A DNA stretch of 60,263 bases from Wohlfahrtiimonas populi (GCF_002006795.1 NZ_MVDN01000002.1:161003-221265), one strand, 5' to 3'. Shown: positions 23,976 to 34,911, numbered from the stretch's first letter. Notes: generated by a model not told the origin, from the sequence alone. Program-made: numbers and translations.

Positions 23976-25814
23976 TTACTTTTGCTCTATTAATAAAAAT
24001 TCGATCACTGATGAGATATTTTTCAAAGCCTCATTCAGATTCAAATCTTTTTGCATTTCCTGCCCTGCCATCAAAGTTTTAAACCCCTTTAATAACTTCA
24101 ATGCTCGCTCGCTGGCAGCAATTTCTTCTCTGTTTTGTATCAATGCTTGAATAGCACTGTTATTCAAATTGATGTACAGCTTCAATGGATTTTTAGATTC
24201 AATCTTCTGCGTAAAGTGTCTTGCCAATCTCAAAGCTGCTTGCGAGATCTTTTTATCCTCTTGATCCTCTTCAATGCGTTTTTTCAATTCAGCTTCTCGA
24301 TCCACCACCACGATCATTGGCAACTCTTCAGGCGAAAAATAGGCTGGCACAACTTCTTCACCATTGGCTAAGTTTTCTGTCAAAAACGTTTGAACATCCG
24401 CTTCCACTTTACCCAATCTGAATAGATATTCATTACCACGATCAGTGCCAATTTCCACCAATGGCGTTTTACTTAATTCTGTGAATTTACGCAAAAATGG
24501 CACCACAGCATAACGATCACCCATTGCAACTGGTACTTGTAACGCTCTGAATAACATCTCTTCAAAACCAGCATTACCACCAAGCATCACGTGAATGCCT
24601 TTGTCAGTGACTAAATCTTTCGCTAATAATTCACCTTGTGATGTTGGAATTTTTAAATGATTCTTCAAAATCATGAATAAACGCTCATCACACAATGCCG
24701 CACCCAATAATGCTTCATTGTGACGCTTCATGATTCTGCGCCATGCTTCAGGCTGTTTTTTCGCAATATTTTCTAAACCTGTAATGATCGCTTCATTCAA
24801 TGCATATTGAATGGCATCATAATTGGCATCTTTTTGTAAATCTTCACGGCTTGCCGTTGGCACCAAACGATTCGACTCAATCACACCACCGATGAATCCT
24901 GCCCAAGCTGGCAATAGATCACGTGCATTATCATCCAATAACATTCCACGTAAAAATATGGAAAGATTACGATTATCGCTTGTACCATACGTTGCGCCAT
25001 CTTGAATCCACAATAAGCCAACCGCATCACTTTTGCCATCAGGCTGAATCGGTAAAGTGCAAATAGGTTCAAAGAATTTCTCGAAGCGAGATGCAAAAGC
25101 AAGGTTTTGACGGAGCAATTGTGTTGGATGTAATGCGACTTCTTCATCTCTGCGCCATGGTGGAGCTTCTTCATTAATCGCAATTGTTTGCTCATTGATA
25201 TAAATAGGCTCGCGCAACAACACACAATAACGACCCAAAATATTATTCAACACTTCTTCTTGCGCTAAAAATGCATAATCACTTTTTAAAGATAATGTAA
25301 TTTCTGTGCCAACATGATCCAACTCTGCTTGGGTGACAGAATACTCTTCTGCATTTTTAGAGTGATAAACCCAAGCTTCATTCGAAGTTTGATATGATTT
25401 TGTTTTAAAAGCAACTTCATCAGCAAGTACAAACGCAGATAAGAAGCCTAAACCAAACATGCCAATTAAACCTGTTTCATCATCCTGCTCACGCAATGTG
25501 CGTGTATAACCAATACCAACAGTTGCTAAAAATGAATGAATCTCTTGCTCTGTTAAACCTGCACCTGTATCGATGATTTTAAGTTTATTTTCTCTAGGCA
25601 AGCCAACAACGTGAATCTTGCCTTGGGCATTTTTAAAGGATGAATCTTCTAAACGGCGACGCACAATGGAATCATGTGCATTTTGCACCAATTCTCGCAC
25701 TGCAACCATCGGCGTTGAGTATAAATGCTTACTTAAAATCTGCATCAACCCTTCTAAATCAACGCCTGCTTTATGTTGTTGACCTTTTCGATTCAACTCA
25801 ATGACATCAGCCAT
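23976..25814 (-). CDS. Divergent HSP90-family ATPase (HtpG-like)
   Basis: The 612-residue protein has the GHKL ATPase site: RELVQNAHDS with Glu41, Asn45 and Asp48, DTGAGLT with Asp82, and the lid/glycine motif IGMFGLGFLSAF at 117-128. The middle-domain catalytic Arg323 lies in the SRED motif. The C-terminal dimerisation region is present but unlike HtpG, and there is no MEEVD tail. It belongs to the separate bacterial group usually named HSP90 family protein rather than to classical HtpG. It is the first gene of an operon with the TPR protein. A TTGACA -35 at about 25871-25876 on the minus strand suggests a housekeeping promoter; no heat-shock promoter was found. Confidence 0.88.
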   Translation of the reverse strand: MADVIELNRKGQQHKAGVDLEGLMQILSKHLYSTPMVAVRELVQNAHDSIVRRRLEDSSFKNAQGKIHVVGLPRENKLKIIDTGAGLTEQEIHSFLATVGIGYTRTLREQDDETGLIGMFGLGFLSAFVLADEVAFKTKSYQTSNEAWVYHSKNAEEYSVTQAELDHVGTEITLSLKSDYAFLAQEEVLNNILGRYCVLLREPIYINEQTIAINEEAPPWRRDEEVALHPTQLLRQNLAFASRFEKFFEPICTLPIQPDGKSDAVGLLWIQDGATYGTSDNRNLSIFLRGMLLDDNARDLLPAWAGFIGGVIESNRLVPTASREDLQKDANYDAIQYALNEAIITGLENIAKKQPEAWRRIMKRHNEALLGAALCDERLFMILKNHLKIPTSQGELLAKDLVTDKGIHVMLGGNAGFEEMLFRALQVPVAMGDRYAVVPFLRKFTELSKTPLVEIGTDRGNEYLFRLGKVEADVQTFLTENLANGEEVVPAYFSPEELPMIVVVDREAELKKRIEEDQEDKKISQAALRLARHFTQKIESKNPLKLYINLNNSAIQALIQNREEIAASERALKLLKGFKTLMAGQEMQKDLNLNEALKNISSVIEFLLIEQK

Positions 25815-25908
25815 TCATCATCCCTTCAAAACTATAAAAATCCGTACATATTCACGCGCATCATTGATATTGTCAATCGTCATGATCAATTTTAAATAAG
25901 TTTATCTA

Positions 25909-25931
25909 CATCCTTCCCGAAGGGAAGGATG
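25909..25931. repeat. Perfect 10-bp hairpin CATCCTTCCC/GGGAAGGATG
   Basis: The palindrome has a GAA triloop and no U-run on either side, between the HSP90 promoter and the amiC terminator. It looks like a REP-type or IS200/IS605-related hairpin rather than a terminator; only one copy was seen in the window. Confidence 0.5.
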
Positions 25932-26006
25932 CTGCAGTGATATAGTTTTTATGACACCAATTTCACTATTCATTAAGCGATTGTCTATCAAAGAAAAAAA
26001 CTAAAA

Positions 26007-26035
26007 AAAAGAGCTTAGGATTACTAAGCTCTTTT
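26007..26035 (-). terminator. Terminator of the TPR-amiC operon
   Basis: The 12-bp stem AAAAGAGCTTAG/CTAAGCTCTTTT has a five-base loop, preceded on the plus strand by a long A run (a U-run in the minus transcript), 17 bases past the amiC stop. Confidence 0.85.
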
Positions 26036-26051
26036 ATATATCCATTCAATC

Positions 26052-27611
26052 TTATGGAATGCGTAGCATTGTGCCCACTGGCACTCGCAATTGATTAGCA
26101 GGCAATCCATTCGCTCTACGAAGATTATCAGCAGAAACCTTGTAACGTTTTGCAACATCATCTAAAGATTCACCACGCAACACTTTATGTTGCTTGCCTT
26201 GTTGCACACGGTTATTCGCTTGCTTCACAGGCTGAGGGTTGCCCTTTGCTTCTAACTCTAATGTTGGGAAAACTACTTGTGGCTGGCTTTCCAAATTCAC
26301 ACGCGGTGCACTTGTACTTGAATTCACTTTCGGTGGATTGGGTGTAGCAGTCATGACTGGTTTACCTGTTGGCACTGTTGGCGTGACTTTTCTAGGTGCC
26401 GCCACTGTACTGTAAACCAACTCTGTTGCAGGGCGTTTCTTAAAGTAAGCACGAATGCCCTTCATCATATCATCCGCTAAACGATTCTGATGTGAAGCCA
26501 TTTTGAGCTTCTTTTCATCATTAGCATTGGAAATGAATCCTGTTTCCACTAATACAGATGGGATATCTGGTGCTTTCAATACCGCAAAGTTAGCACGCTC
26601 TACATTCTGCTTATGCAATTTTGTATCGTGCTGCAAGTAACCTAAAATTTGTTTACCCAATTCATTGGAAGCTTCAATTGTTGCATCTTGGGAGATATCC
26701 AATAGCATTGATGCAATGGCATTATCTTTATCAGACATTTTCACACCTGCAACGATGTCCGATCTGTTTTCTTTCTCTGCCAATAAACGCGCAGCTTCAC
26801 TGGAAGCACCTTTTGTGGACAGAATATAAACAGAAGCACCCCAAGCAGAGCGATTCAATGCGGCATCAGCATGGATGGATACGAACATATCCGCTTTTTG
26901 ACGACGAGCGATCAATACACGCTCACGTAATGGAATGAAGCGATCACTATCACGCGTCATAATTGCTCGCATGCCAGGTTCACGATTAATGCGATCCCTC
27001 AATGCTTTACCAATTGCCAAAACAACATCTTTTTCTTTAGTTTTACCGGCACCAATCGCACCAGGATCTTTGCCTCCGTGACCAGGATCAATCACAACTA
27101 GCATATTCTTTTTAGGTACTTGTTTTGCAACTTGCACGCTAGATTGCTCTGAAACAACTGAAGATGAACCTGCCGCAAATGCGCTATCTTTAGAAACAGC
27201 TGTGCCACCTTGGCTGATTAAAATCACCAATTCGTAGCCTTTTTTACCTTTCACTAATGCAGTAGAACCTGGCACTGATTTCACTAAATCCACAACAACA
27301 CGCAAATCCGTACCTTGTTGTGTACCCAAGCGAACACCGCTCACATTCACACCTTGAATTGGCAAAGATTGCACCTTTTGGCGCAATTGCGCCTGTGGGA
27401 TATCCACCACCAATCTTGGTGGGCTTTCCAAGCGGAAGCTTGTAAAACTTGTGCGTTCATTCAAAGGAAAGACAATTCTTAAGTTGCCATCTGGCGTTGT
27501 TGAACTTGTGCCCTTGCCCACTAATGTCACTGCATGCACAAAGCCTAAGCTCAGCACAAACAGCACGCACACACAAAATGTGCGCAATGTTTTAGATAAT
27601 GAATCAGTCAT
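26052..27611 (-). CDS. amiC: N-acetylmuramoyl-L-alanine amidase with AMIN and LysM domains
   Basis: The 519-residue periplasmic enzyme cuts the stem peptide from MurNAc during cell separation. Domain order: signal peptide (1 to about 28), AMIN targeting domain (about 30-130, RIVFPLNERTSF), Amidase_3 domain (about 170-395) with zinc ligands His178 in IDPGHGGKDPG, Glu193, and His247 in SIHADA plus VETGFISN near the end, then a Pro-rich linker and a LysM domain (about 470-519, HKVLRGESLDDVAKRY). AMIN plus LysM fits AmiB/AmiC-type amidases. It is preceded by a TPR gene with a two-base gap. Confidence 0.95.
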   Translation of the reverse strand: MTDSLSKTLRTFCVCVLFVLSLGFVHAVTLVGKGTSSTTPDGNLRIVFPLNERTSFTSFRLESPPRLVVDIPQAQLRQKVQSLPIQGVNVSGVRLGTQQGTDLRVVVDLVKSVPGSTALVKGKKGYELVILISQGGTAVSKDSAFAAGSSSVVSEQSSVQVAKQVPKKNMLVVIDPGHGGKDPGAIGAGKTKEKDVVLAIGKALRDRINREPGMRAIMTRDSDRFIPLRERVLIARRQKADMFVSIHADAALNRSAWGASVYILSTKGASSEAARLLAEKENRSDIVAGVKMSDKDNAIASMLLDISQDATIEASNELGKQILGYLQHDTKLHKQNVERANFAVLKAPDIPSVLVETGFISNANDEKKLKMASHQNRLADDMMKGIRAYFKKRPATELVYSTVAAPRKVTPTVPTGKPVMTATPNPPKVNSSTSAPRVNLESQPQVVFPTLELEAKGNPQPVKQANNRVQQGKQHKVLRGESLDDVAKRYKVSADNLRRANGLPANQLRVPVGTMLRIP

Positions 27612-27613
27612 AA

Positions 27614-29290
27614 TTACTTTAAGATTCCTTGATATCTTTTCTTCAATGCGATGGTTTCAGCATGATCAGGGTAAACGACTTTTAAACGATCAAAGAGAGA
27701 CTTCGCTTCTTTAATGTTTTTTTCTTCAATCAACAATGCAATGTAATGCGCAATCACATCTGGCTGTTTTAAGCGGTTAAACGCAGGCCATAAATATTTA
27801 CGTGCTTCGACATAATTTTTTTCTTGGAAATAGCCCCAACCTACACTATCTAAAATTGCAGGCTCATCGGGTGCCAATTTAACGGCTTTCTTTAAATATT
27901 CCATTGCATAAGCGCGTTCTTTTGCATCTTTTGCAATTTCCAACATCACATAGCCATAACCATTTAAAGCCAATGCATCTTCTGGGTTTTTCTGAATCCA
28001 AGTGAGCATTAACTCTTGCATCTTGTCATACTGTTTCATCTCTTGATAAGCCACAGACTTATAATAAGTGTAGATGAACAACTCATAATTTGTCACAACA
28101 TCTAAAATTTCAGCATACGGCAACAACAACTGATAATCATAGGATTTCTCTAACATATCCAACTGTTGGTTATAGAGATATTCTGTACGATCTGGGAATT
28201 TAGTGCGCAATTCATCAAAGATTGCTAAAAATGTCGCGTATGATTTTTTACGAAGTGCCATATCGGCTTCTGCAATCAAGCGAACCACTTGCACATCAAT
28301 CACATTAATATTTGGCAACATGTCATACAATTCGCCAAATCGCCCTGTTGTGCGGGCAAAATCAGCCAATCTAAAAATCACATTAACGTAATCGCCTTTT
28401 AGCTGAATCACTTTATCTACATTTTCTTTAGCGATCTCATTATTACGTAATGCAAAATTTAATAGTGCTAAATGACCATAAATTCGTGCATCTTCAGGGT
28501 ATTTTTTAACGAGTTGATCACCATAAGCTAATGCTTCTTTAAAATAAAATTCATTGATCAATGCTTGTAGATATTCAATTTTAATGTCAGCTTTGGTGCT
28601 TTTTTCTGCTGCTTTTTTAAGAATCTCCAAACCTTTTGCAGGTTCATTCAATAACGAATAAGCATACATCAACAATGAGTAATTCACTGCATTCTCTTGA
28701 TCTTTCACAATCACTTCATTCAAGTACTGAATCGCTTCACTGTAATGACCATTGTCCACGAGCAAACTTGCCAATAATGGCGTCACTTCTGCGGAGTAAT
28801 TATTTGCTTTCGCAATTTTTTGATAGATATCTAAAAACGCTTTAGGTTCAATTTGATTTTTTAATTCACGATACAAAAAGTGAAAACCATTATCATTGGC
28901 TTCTTTTTTGTAAAGACCTGCAATTTTATTCATCACATTGGCAGCTTTATCATGGCTATTTAAACGTGCATACATGATCGCTTCAAATAATAACACTTCG
29001 ATATTATCTGGCTCATCCACCAAGATTTGGTCTAGATATGATAACGCTTTAACGTAGTCTGCTTGGCCATACGCTAAATTAAATTGTTGTCTCAATACAT
29101 ACGGAATTTTCTGATTTTTTGTAATTTTTTCTAAATAACCCGTTGCAGATTCTAAGTCATTGCGCTGCACAGCCAATTCACCCAATAAAAAATTGAGCAT
29201 TGCGCTATCTTTCTCAGGGGCTTGTGCATGTGTTACGCCCAGCATAACACTTAAACTCATCACAAGACTTAATGTCATTTTTTTTATCAT
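27614..29290 (-). CDS. Periplasmic TPR-repeat protein
   Basis: The 558-residue protein has a signal peptide (cut after THAQA, about residue 24) followed by TPR units along nearly the whole length, for example HYSEAIQYLNEVIVKDQENA, YVKALSYLDQILVDEPDN and LDSVGWGYFQEKNYVEARKYL. Similar proteins of about 560 residues are found in many gammaproteobacteria, without assigned function. It is exported, probably to the periplasm or as an outer-membrane-associated scaffold. It is the first gene of an operon with amiC, which suggests a link to cell-wall splitting; that link is inference. Confidence 0.85.
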   Translation of the reverse strand: MIKKMTLSLVMSLSVMLGVTHAQAPEKDSAMLNFLLGELAVQRNDLESATGYLEKITKNQKIPYVLRQQFNLAYGQADYVKALSYLDQILVDEPDNIEVLLFEAIMYARLNSHDKAANVMNKIAGLYKKEANDNGFHFLYRELKNQIEPKAFLDIYQKIAKANNYSAEVTPLLASLLVDNGHYSEAIQYLNEVIVKDQENAVNYSLLMYAYSLLNEPAKGLEILKKAAEKSTKADIKIEYLQALINEFYFKEALAYGDQLVKKYPEDARIYGHLALLNFALRNNEIAKENVDKVIQLKGDYVNVIFRLADFARTTGRFGELYDMLPNINVIDVQVVRLIAEADMALRKKSYATFLAIFDELRTKFPDRTEYLYNQQLDMLEKSYDYQLLLPYAEILDVVTNYELFIYTYYKSVAYQEMKQYDKMQELMLTWIQKNPEDALALNGYGYVMLEIAKDAKERAYAMEYLKKAVKLAPDEPAILDSVGWGYFQEKNYVEARKYLWPAFNRLKQPDVIAHYIALLIEEKNIKEAKSLFDRLKVVYPDHAETIALKKRYQGILK

Positions 29291-29455
29291 AACAGCGTAT
29301 ATCCTTTCAGAGATTTCTGCGTAATTCTACACTAAAAAATAGCCTTATTCTTCTATATGTCGATTTCTTTACGTTTTAGCTATAGCATTCTGCAAAATAA
29401 GTGGATATGATCAAAGGAATCTTATAAAAAATTAACACAACATCAGGGGGATGAA

Positions 29456-30142
29456 ATGACGAATAGAGTTGCGCTTTTTTTATCTGGCTCAGGCTATTTA
29501 GATGGCAGTGAAATCACGGAAGCGACAAGCTTAGTGATTGCTTTGTCTAAATATAATGTTGCTGTTGATTTTTTTGCACCCGATCGCTCTCAATCAGATG
29601 TTGTAAATCATTTGAGCAATGAAGCAACGAATGAATCACGCAATATCTTAACGGAATCAGCTCGCATTGCTCGTGGTCAAATTAAGCCTTTAAACGAGTT
29701 TAATTCCGAGTTATACGATGCAGTTATTTTGCCTGGTGGATTTGGTGCAGTTAAAAACTTTACAACCTTCTTAGAAGATGGCATTAATGGTAGTTTACAC
29801 AGCGACATTAAAACAGCCTTATTAAATACGATTGCCCACCAAAAATGGATTGTTGGAATTTGTGCAGCACCTTTAGTCATTGCTATCGCAATGCGTGATG
29901 CAAAACAGACCAATGCAGCGTTAACTTTTGGGCACAGCAGTGGCGCAACCGATTTCATTCCAGCATTGAATGCATGGGGAATCAAACACATTGACACAAA
30001 AATCAATGAGTATTATTTAGACAAAGAACACAAGATCATCACAAGTGGTGCATATATGTTCCACGATGCAAAACCTTATGATATATATCTATGTGCAGAC
30101 TTTGTTATTGAAACATTATTAAAACAGTTAAGTAATCATTAG
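29456..30142 (+). CDS. elbB: ElbB glyoxalase III-like protein
   Basis: The 228-residue protein is of the DJ-1/PfpI class. The ElbB pattern is clear: VALFLSGSGYLDGSEI at the start, DAVILPGGFGAVKNFT, the nucleophile elbow GICAAPLVIA with its Cys, and a TFGHSSGATDFI segment. Family members show weak glyoxalase activity and were once linked to isoprenoid synthesis. An AGGGGGA ribosome site precedes the ATG. It is followed by hom with a 19-base gap in the rightward run. Confidence 0.92.
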   Translation: MTNRVALFLSGSGYLDGSEITEATSLVIALSKYNVAVDFFAPDRSQSDVVNHLSNEATNESRNILTESARIARGQIKPLNEFNSELYDAVILPGGFGAVKNFTTFLEDGINGSLHSDIKTALLNTIAHQKWIVGICAAPLVIAIAMRDAKQTNAALTFGHSSGATDFIPALNAWGIKHIDTKINEYYLDKEHKIITSGAYMFHDAKPYDIYLCADFVIETLLKQLSNH

Positions 30143-30161
30143 AGTTGGAAAAAATTAACGC

Positions 30162-31463
30162 ATGAAACGTTTGAATATTGGTATTTTAGGCTTTGGTACA
30201 GTTGCAACAGGAGTTGCTGATTTAATTAGAGAAAACCACGCGGAAATTAGTCGTCGTACAGGTTATGAATTTTCTATTAAAAATATTTTTGTACGTTCTT
30301 TAGATCGTGCAAACCCACACAATCTTCCTTTAACAACAGAAATTAACGAGATTATTATGAATCCCGAAATTGATGTTGTGGTTGAACTAATGGGCGGTAT
30401 TGAACCAAGCTTGACCTATATTAAAACTGCATTAGAACAAAACAAACATGTGATCACAGCGAACAAAGCATTGATCGCAACTCATGGTAACGAACTATTT
30501 AAATTAGCGTCTGAAAAAGGCTTGATGTTGATGTTTGAAGCATCAGTTGCCGGCGGCATTCCTGTGATCAAGAGCTTACGTGAAAGCTTGATTGGTAACA
30601 AAATTGAATCATTGGCTGGCATCATCAATGGTACAGGCAATTACATCTTGACTGAAATGAAAGAGAAAGGTCGTTCATTTTCGGATGCTTTAGCTGATGC
30701 TCAAGCATTAGGTTATGCAGAATCTGATCCTACTTTTGACGTAGAAGGCATTGATGCTGCCCACAAATTAACAATTTTGGCATCCATTGCATTTGGGATT
30801 CCATTACAGTTCGATAAAGTATTCATCGAAGGCATTTCTAAATTAGAAAGCGATGACATTAAATACGCTGATCAATTAGGCTATACGATTAAGCATTTAG
30901 GTATCGCAAAGAATTTAAGCGAAGGCATCGAAATTCGCGTTCACCCAACCTTAATTCCTAAAAAAGAGCTCATCTCCAACGTTAATGGTGTGATGAATGC
31001 TGTTTTAGTGAAAGGTAATGCTGTTGGCCCTGTATTAAGCTATGGTGCTGGTGCAGGCGGACATCCAACCGCATCTTCTGTTTTATCAGACTTGGCTGAT
31101 ATTTCTAGAATGTTAGACGCTGATAAAGAACATTATGTTCCTTATTTAGCTTTCCAAAACCAAGCGCTATCCAATGCGCCAATCCTGCCACAAGCAGAGA
31201 TTTATACTGCCTATTATTTAAGAATAAAAGCAGTGGACCAACCTGGTGTGCTTTCCGATATTACCCATATCTTAGCTCATCATGATATTAGTATTGAGTT
31301 GATGATCCAGACAAAATCTGTTGAAGACAACCTAGCTAATATCATAATGACCACTCATGAAACAAAAGAGAAAGCAATTCTTGATTCAATTCGTCAGATT
31401 GAGGCCTTAACAAATGTTACAGGTGATACGACATTATTAAGAATAGAGTCCTTTAGTTCATAA
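30162..31463 (+). CDS. hom: Homoserine dehydrogenase
   Basis: The enzyme reduces aspartate semialdehyde to homoserine, the branch point to threonine and methionine. The 433-residue protein is the free-standing type without an aspartokinase domain: an NAD(P) Rossmann fold with GFGTVATGV, NGTGNYILTEM and EASVAGGIPVIKSLRE in the catalytic domain, and a C-terminal ACT domain (about 350-430, VDQPGVLSDITHIL) for feedback regulation by threonine. It lies upstream of ilvIHC in the same direction. Confidence 0.96.
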   Translation: MKRLNIGILGFGTVATGVADLIRENHAEISRRTGYEFSIKNIFVRSLDRANPHNLPLTTEINEIIMNPEIDVVVELMGGIEPSLTYIKTALEQNKHVITANKALIATHGNELFKLASEKGLMLMFEASVAGGIPVIKSLRESLIGNKIESLAGIINGTGNYILTEMKEKGRSFSDALADAQALGYAESDPTFDVEGIDAAHKLTILASIAFGIPLQFDKVFIEGISKLESDDIKYADQLGYTIKHLGIAKNLSEGIEIRVHPTLIPKKELISNVNGVMNAVLVKGNAVGPVLSYGAGAGGHPTASSVLSDLADISRMLDADKEHYVPYLAFQNQALSNAPILPQAEIYTAYYLRIKAVDQPGVLSDITHILAHHDISIELMIQTKSVEDNLANIIMTTHETKEKAILDSIRQIEALTNVTGDTTLLRIESFSS

Positions 31464-31507
31464 ATGACTTTTTAAAACGATACAAAAACGAAAAACAGAG
31501 GTTAATC

Positions 31508-33250
31508 GTGAAATCTTCAGGTGCAGAAATCATTATAAAATCCCTCATGGAGGAGAACGTTGAATACATCTTTGGCTACCCTGGTGGAGCAGTTCTCCCT
31601 CTATATGACGCAATTTATCAACAAGATGAAATTAAACACGTCCTCGTCCGTCACGAGCAAGCAGCCGCACATGCTGCCGATGGTTACGCGCGAGTTACAG
31701 GAAAGCCTGGTGTTGTATTACTAACATCTGGCCCTGGTTTAACGAATGCTGTCACAGGGATTGCTACAGCCCATATGGATTCCATTCCTATGGTTGTTTT
31801 TTCAGGACAGGTTGCCACAAGCTTAATTGGTAACGATGCATTCCAAGAAGTAGATACTATTGGGATCACTCGTCCGTGCGTTAAACACAACTTTCTAGTG
31901 AAAGATGTTGAAGAGCTTGCCTACACTATTAAAAAAGCCTTCCACATTGCGACAACTGGTCGCCCTGGCCCTGTTGTCATTGACGTACCAAAAGATGTCC
32001 AAGTTGCACTGGCAAAATATAGCTATCCTAAGAAAATTGCGCTTCGCTCTTATAACCCAATTGTTAAAGGCCATTCTGGACAAATCCGTAAAGCTTATAA
32101 CTTATTCATGGGCGCAAAACGTCCAATGGTTTATACAGGCGGCGGCGTAATTTTAGGTGATGCTTGTGATGAGTTAACTGAATTAGTTAAAGCGTTGAAT
32201 GTTCCAATCACAAATACATTAATGGGATTAGGTGCTTACCCTGCTTCAGATAAACAGTTCGTAGGTATGCTTGGCATGCACGGAACATACGAAGCAAATA
32301 TGGCAATGCACGAATGTGATGTATTATTTGCAATTGGTGCACGTTTTGATGACCGAATTACTGGTGTATTGGAACACTTCTGCCCACACGCAAAAATCAT
32401 TCACGTGGATGTTGATCCATCTTCGATTGGTAAAAATATTGCAGCTGATATTCCATTAGTGGGTCAAGTGAAACCAATTCTCCAAGAGTTCTTACAATTG
32501 GTGAAAGAAGGTGAAAAACAGTTGAATCCAGACTCATTAGCAAAATGGTGGGAAACGATTGCTAAATGGCGCACAATGGATTCATTGGGCTACGATTTAA
32601 CACCAGGCATCATCCAACCACAGCAAGTGATTGAGACATTATATAAAGTAACAAAAGGCCAAGCCATTGTTACAACGGATGTTGGTCAACACCAAATGTG
32701 GGCTGCACAATATTATAAATTTGATAGCCCAAGACAGTGGATCAACTCTGGTGGTTTAGGCACCATGGGATTTGGTTTACCTGCTGCAATGGGCGCAAAA
32801 TTGGGTGCTCCTGAGAAAGATGTTGCATGTATCACAGGCGATGGCAGTATCCAGATGATGCTCCAAGAAATGTCTACAATGCTTCAATACTCAACACCTG
32901 TGAAAATTTTGAACTTAAATAATGGATACCTTGGAATGGTTCGTCAGTGGCAAGAGTTCTTCTTTAAGAAGCGCTATTGCATGAGCTATTTTGAGTCACT
33001 ACCTGATTTTATTGGTTTAGCCAAAGCCTACGGGCATGACGGGATTCAAATTAGAGATCCAAAAGATCTAGAACCCGCACTTATCGAAGCCTTTAAGCAA
33101 AAAGATAAGACTTTATTTTTAGACATCATTATTGACTCCGATGCCAATGTATTCCCAATGATCCCTGCTGGTAAAGGTCATCACGAGATGATTTTACGCG
33201 GCCGAGACAAGATGGAGAATACAACGGTTGATGGATTGAGCCAGGTATAA
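31508..33250 (+). CDS. ilvI: Acetolactate synthase, large (catalytic) subunit
   Basis: The 580-residue thiamine-diphosphate enzyme condenses two pyruvates, or pyruvate with 2-oxobutyrate, the first step of valine/leucine/isoleucine synthesis. Start is a GTG with AGAGG six bases ahead. Visible motifs: VEYIFGYPGGAVLPLYD, the ThDP glutamate in RHEQAAAHAADGYAR, SGPGLTN, and the GDG...NNGYLGMVRQWQE metal/ThDP motif in the C-terminal part. ilvH follows after 11 bases, giving the usual IlvIH holoenzyme. Confidence 0.97.
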   Translation: MKSSGAEIIIKSLMEENVEYIFGYPGGAVLPLYDAIYQQDEIKHVLVRHEQAAAHAADGYARVTGKPGVVLLTSGPGLTNAVTGIATAHMDSIPMVVFSGQVATSLIGNDAFQEVDTIGITRPCVKHNFLVKDVEELAYTIKKAFHIATTGRPGPVVIDVPKDVQVALAKYSYPKKIALRSYNPIVKGHSGQIRKAYNLFMGAKRPMVYTGGGVILGDACDELTELVKALNVPITNTLMGLGAYPASDKQFVGMLGMHGTYEANMAMHECDVLFAIGARFDDRITGVLEHFCPHAKIIHVDVDPSSIGKNIAADIPLVGQVKPILQEFLQLVKEGEKQLNPDSLAKWWETIAKWRTMDSLGYDLTPGIIQPQQVIETLYKVTKGQAIVTTDVGQHQMWAAQYYKFDSPRQWINSGGLGTMGFGLPAAMGAKLGAPEKDVACITGDGSIQMMLQEMSTMLQYSTPVKILNLNNGYLGMVRQWQEFFFKKRYCMSYFESLPDFIGLAKAYGHDGIQIRDPKDLEPALIEAFKQKDKTLFLDIIIDSDANVFPMIPAGKGHHEMILRGRDKMENTTVDGLSQV

Positions 33251-33261
33251 GGAGATCATAA

Positions 33262-33780
33262 ATGAGCACTAATCAACAAGCTATGCGTCATATCATTTCG
33301 ATATTGATGGAAAACGAAGCTGGCGCTTTGTCTCGTGTTGTGAACCTTTTCTCAGCACGCGGTTATAACATCGAGAGTTTGTCTGTTGCACCGACAGAAG
33401 ACAATTCTATCTCACGCTTAACATTGGTGACTTTTGCCAATGCTGCTGTGGTAGAACAAATTGTCAAACAACTCAATAAATTGATTGATGTTATCAAATT
33501 GGTGGATCTCACGGATGGCTCACACATTGAGCGCGAGATCATGCTAATCAAAGTGAAAGCAGAAAATGAACCTGCTCGTGCTGAACTGTATCGTTTGAAC
33601 GATATGTTCAGAGGTCGATTACTCGACGTTACAGAGCAAAGTTATACAATCGAAATGACAGGAACAGCGGATAAACTCTGTGCATTTATCACAGCCGTTG
33701 AAACCCTTGGCATCATTGAAATTGTACGTTCTGGCGCTCTCGGATTAGTTCGTGGCGCAAAAGGCTTGACAATTAATTAA
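33262..33780 (+). CDS. ilvH: Acetolactate synthase, regulatory subunit
   Basis: The 172-residue small subunit has an N-terminal ACT domain (RHIISILMENEAGALSRVVNLFSARGYNIESL) read in parts as ENEAGALSRV and RGYNIESL, and a C-terminal ferredoxin-like half ending in VRSGALGLVRG. It confers valine feedback and full activity on the IlvI subunit. An AAGGAG site precedes the start. The length is normal for the family, slightly more than in enterobacteria. Confidence 0.96.
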   Translation: MSTNQQAMRHIISILMENEAGALSRVVNLFSARGYNIESLSVAPTEDNSISRLTLVTFANAAVVEQIVKQLNKLIDVIKLVDLTDGSHIEREIMLIKVKAENEPARAELYRLNDMFRGRLLDVTEQSYTIEMTGTADKLCAFITAVETLGIIEIVRSGALGLVRGAKGLTIN

Positions 33781-33788
33781 CAAATTGA

Positions 33789-34847
<1,059 letters not shown>

Positions 34848-34860
34848 GATCAGAAGATCA

Positions 34861-34890
34861 AAAGAAGACTGGAAACAGTCTTCTTTTTTA
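34861..34890 (+). terminator. Terminator after ilvC
   Basis: The 12-bp stem AAAAGAAGACTG/CAGTCTTCTTTT has a GAAA tetraloop and ends in a run of T. It closes the elbB-hom-ilvIHC run, 14 bases after the ilvC stop. Confidence 0.9.
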
Positions 34891-34911
34891 GAAGTTAAAA
34901 AGGAAAAAGTT

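Noticed and set aside
23389-24150. 253-codon open frame on the plus strand
   Set aside because: It lies fully antisense to the TPR and HSP90 genes, has a Leu/His/Ser-rich composition typical of a shadow frame, and has no ribosome site.
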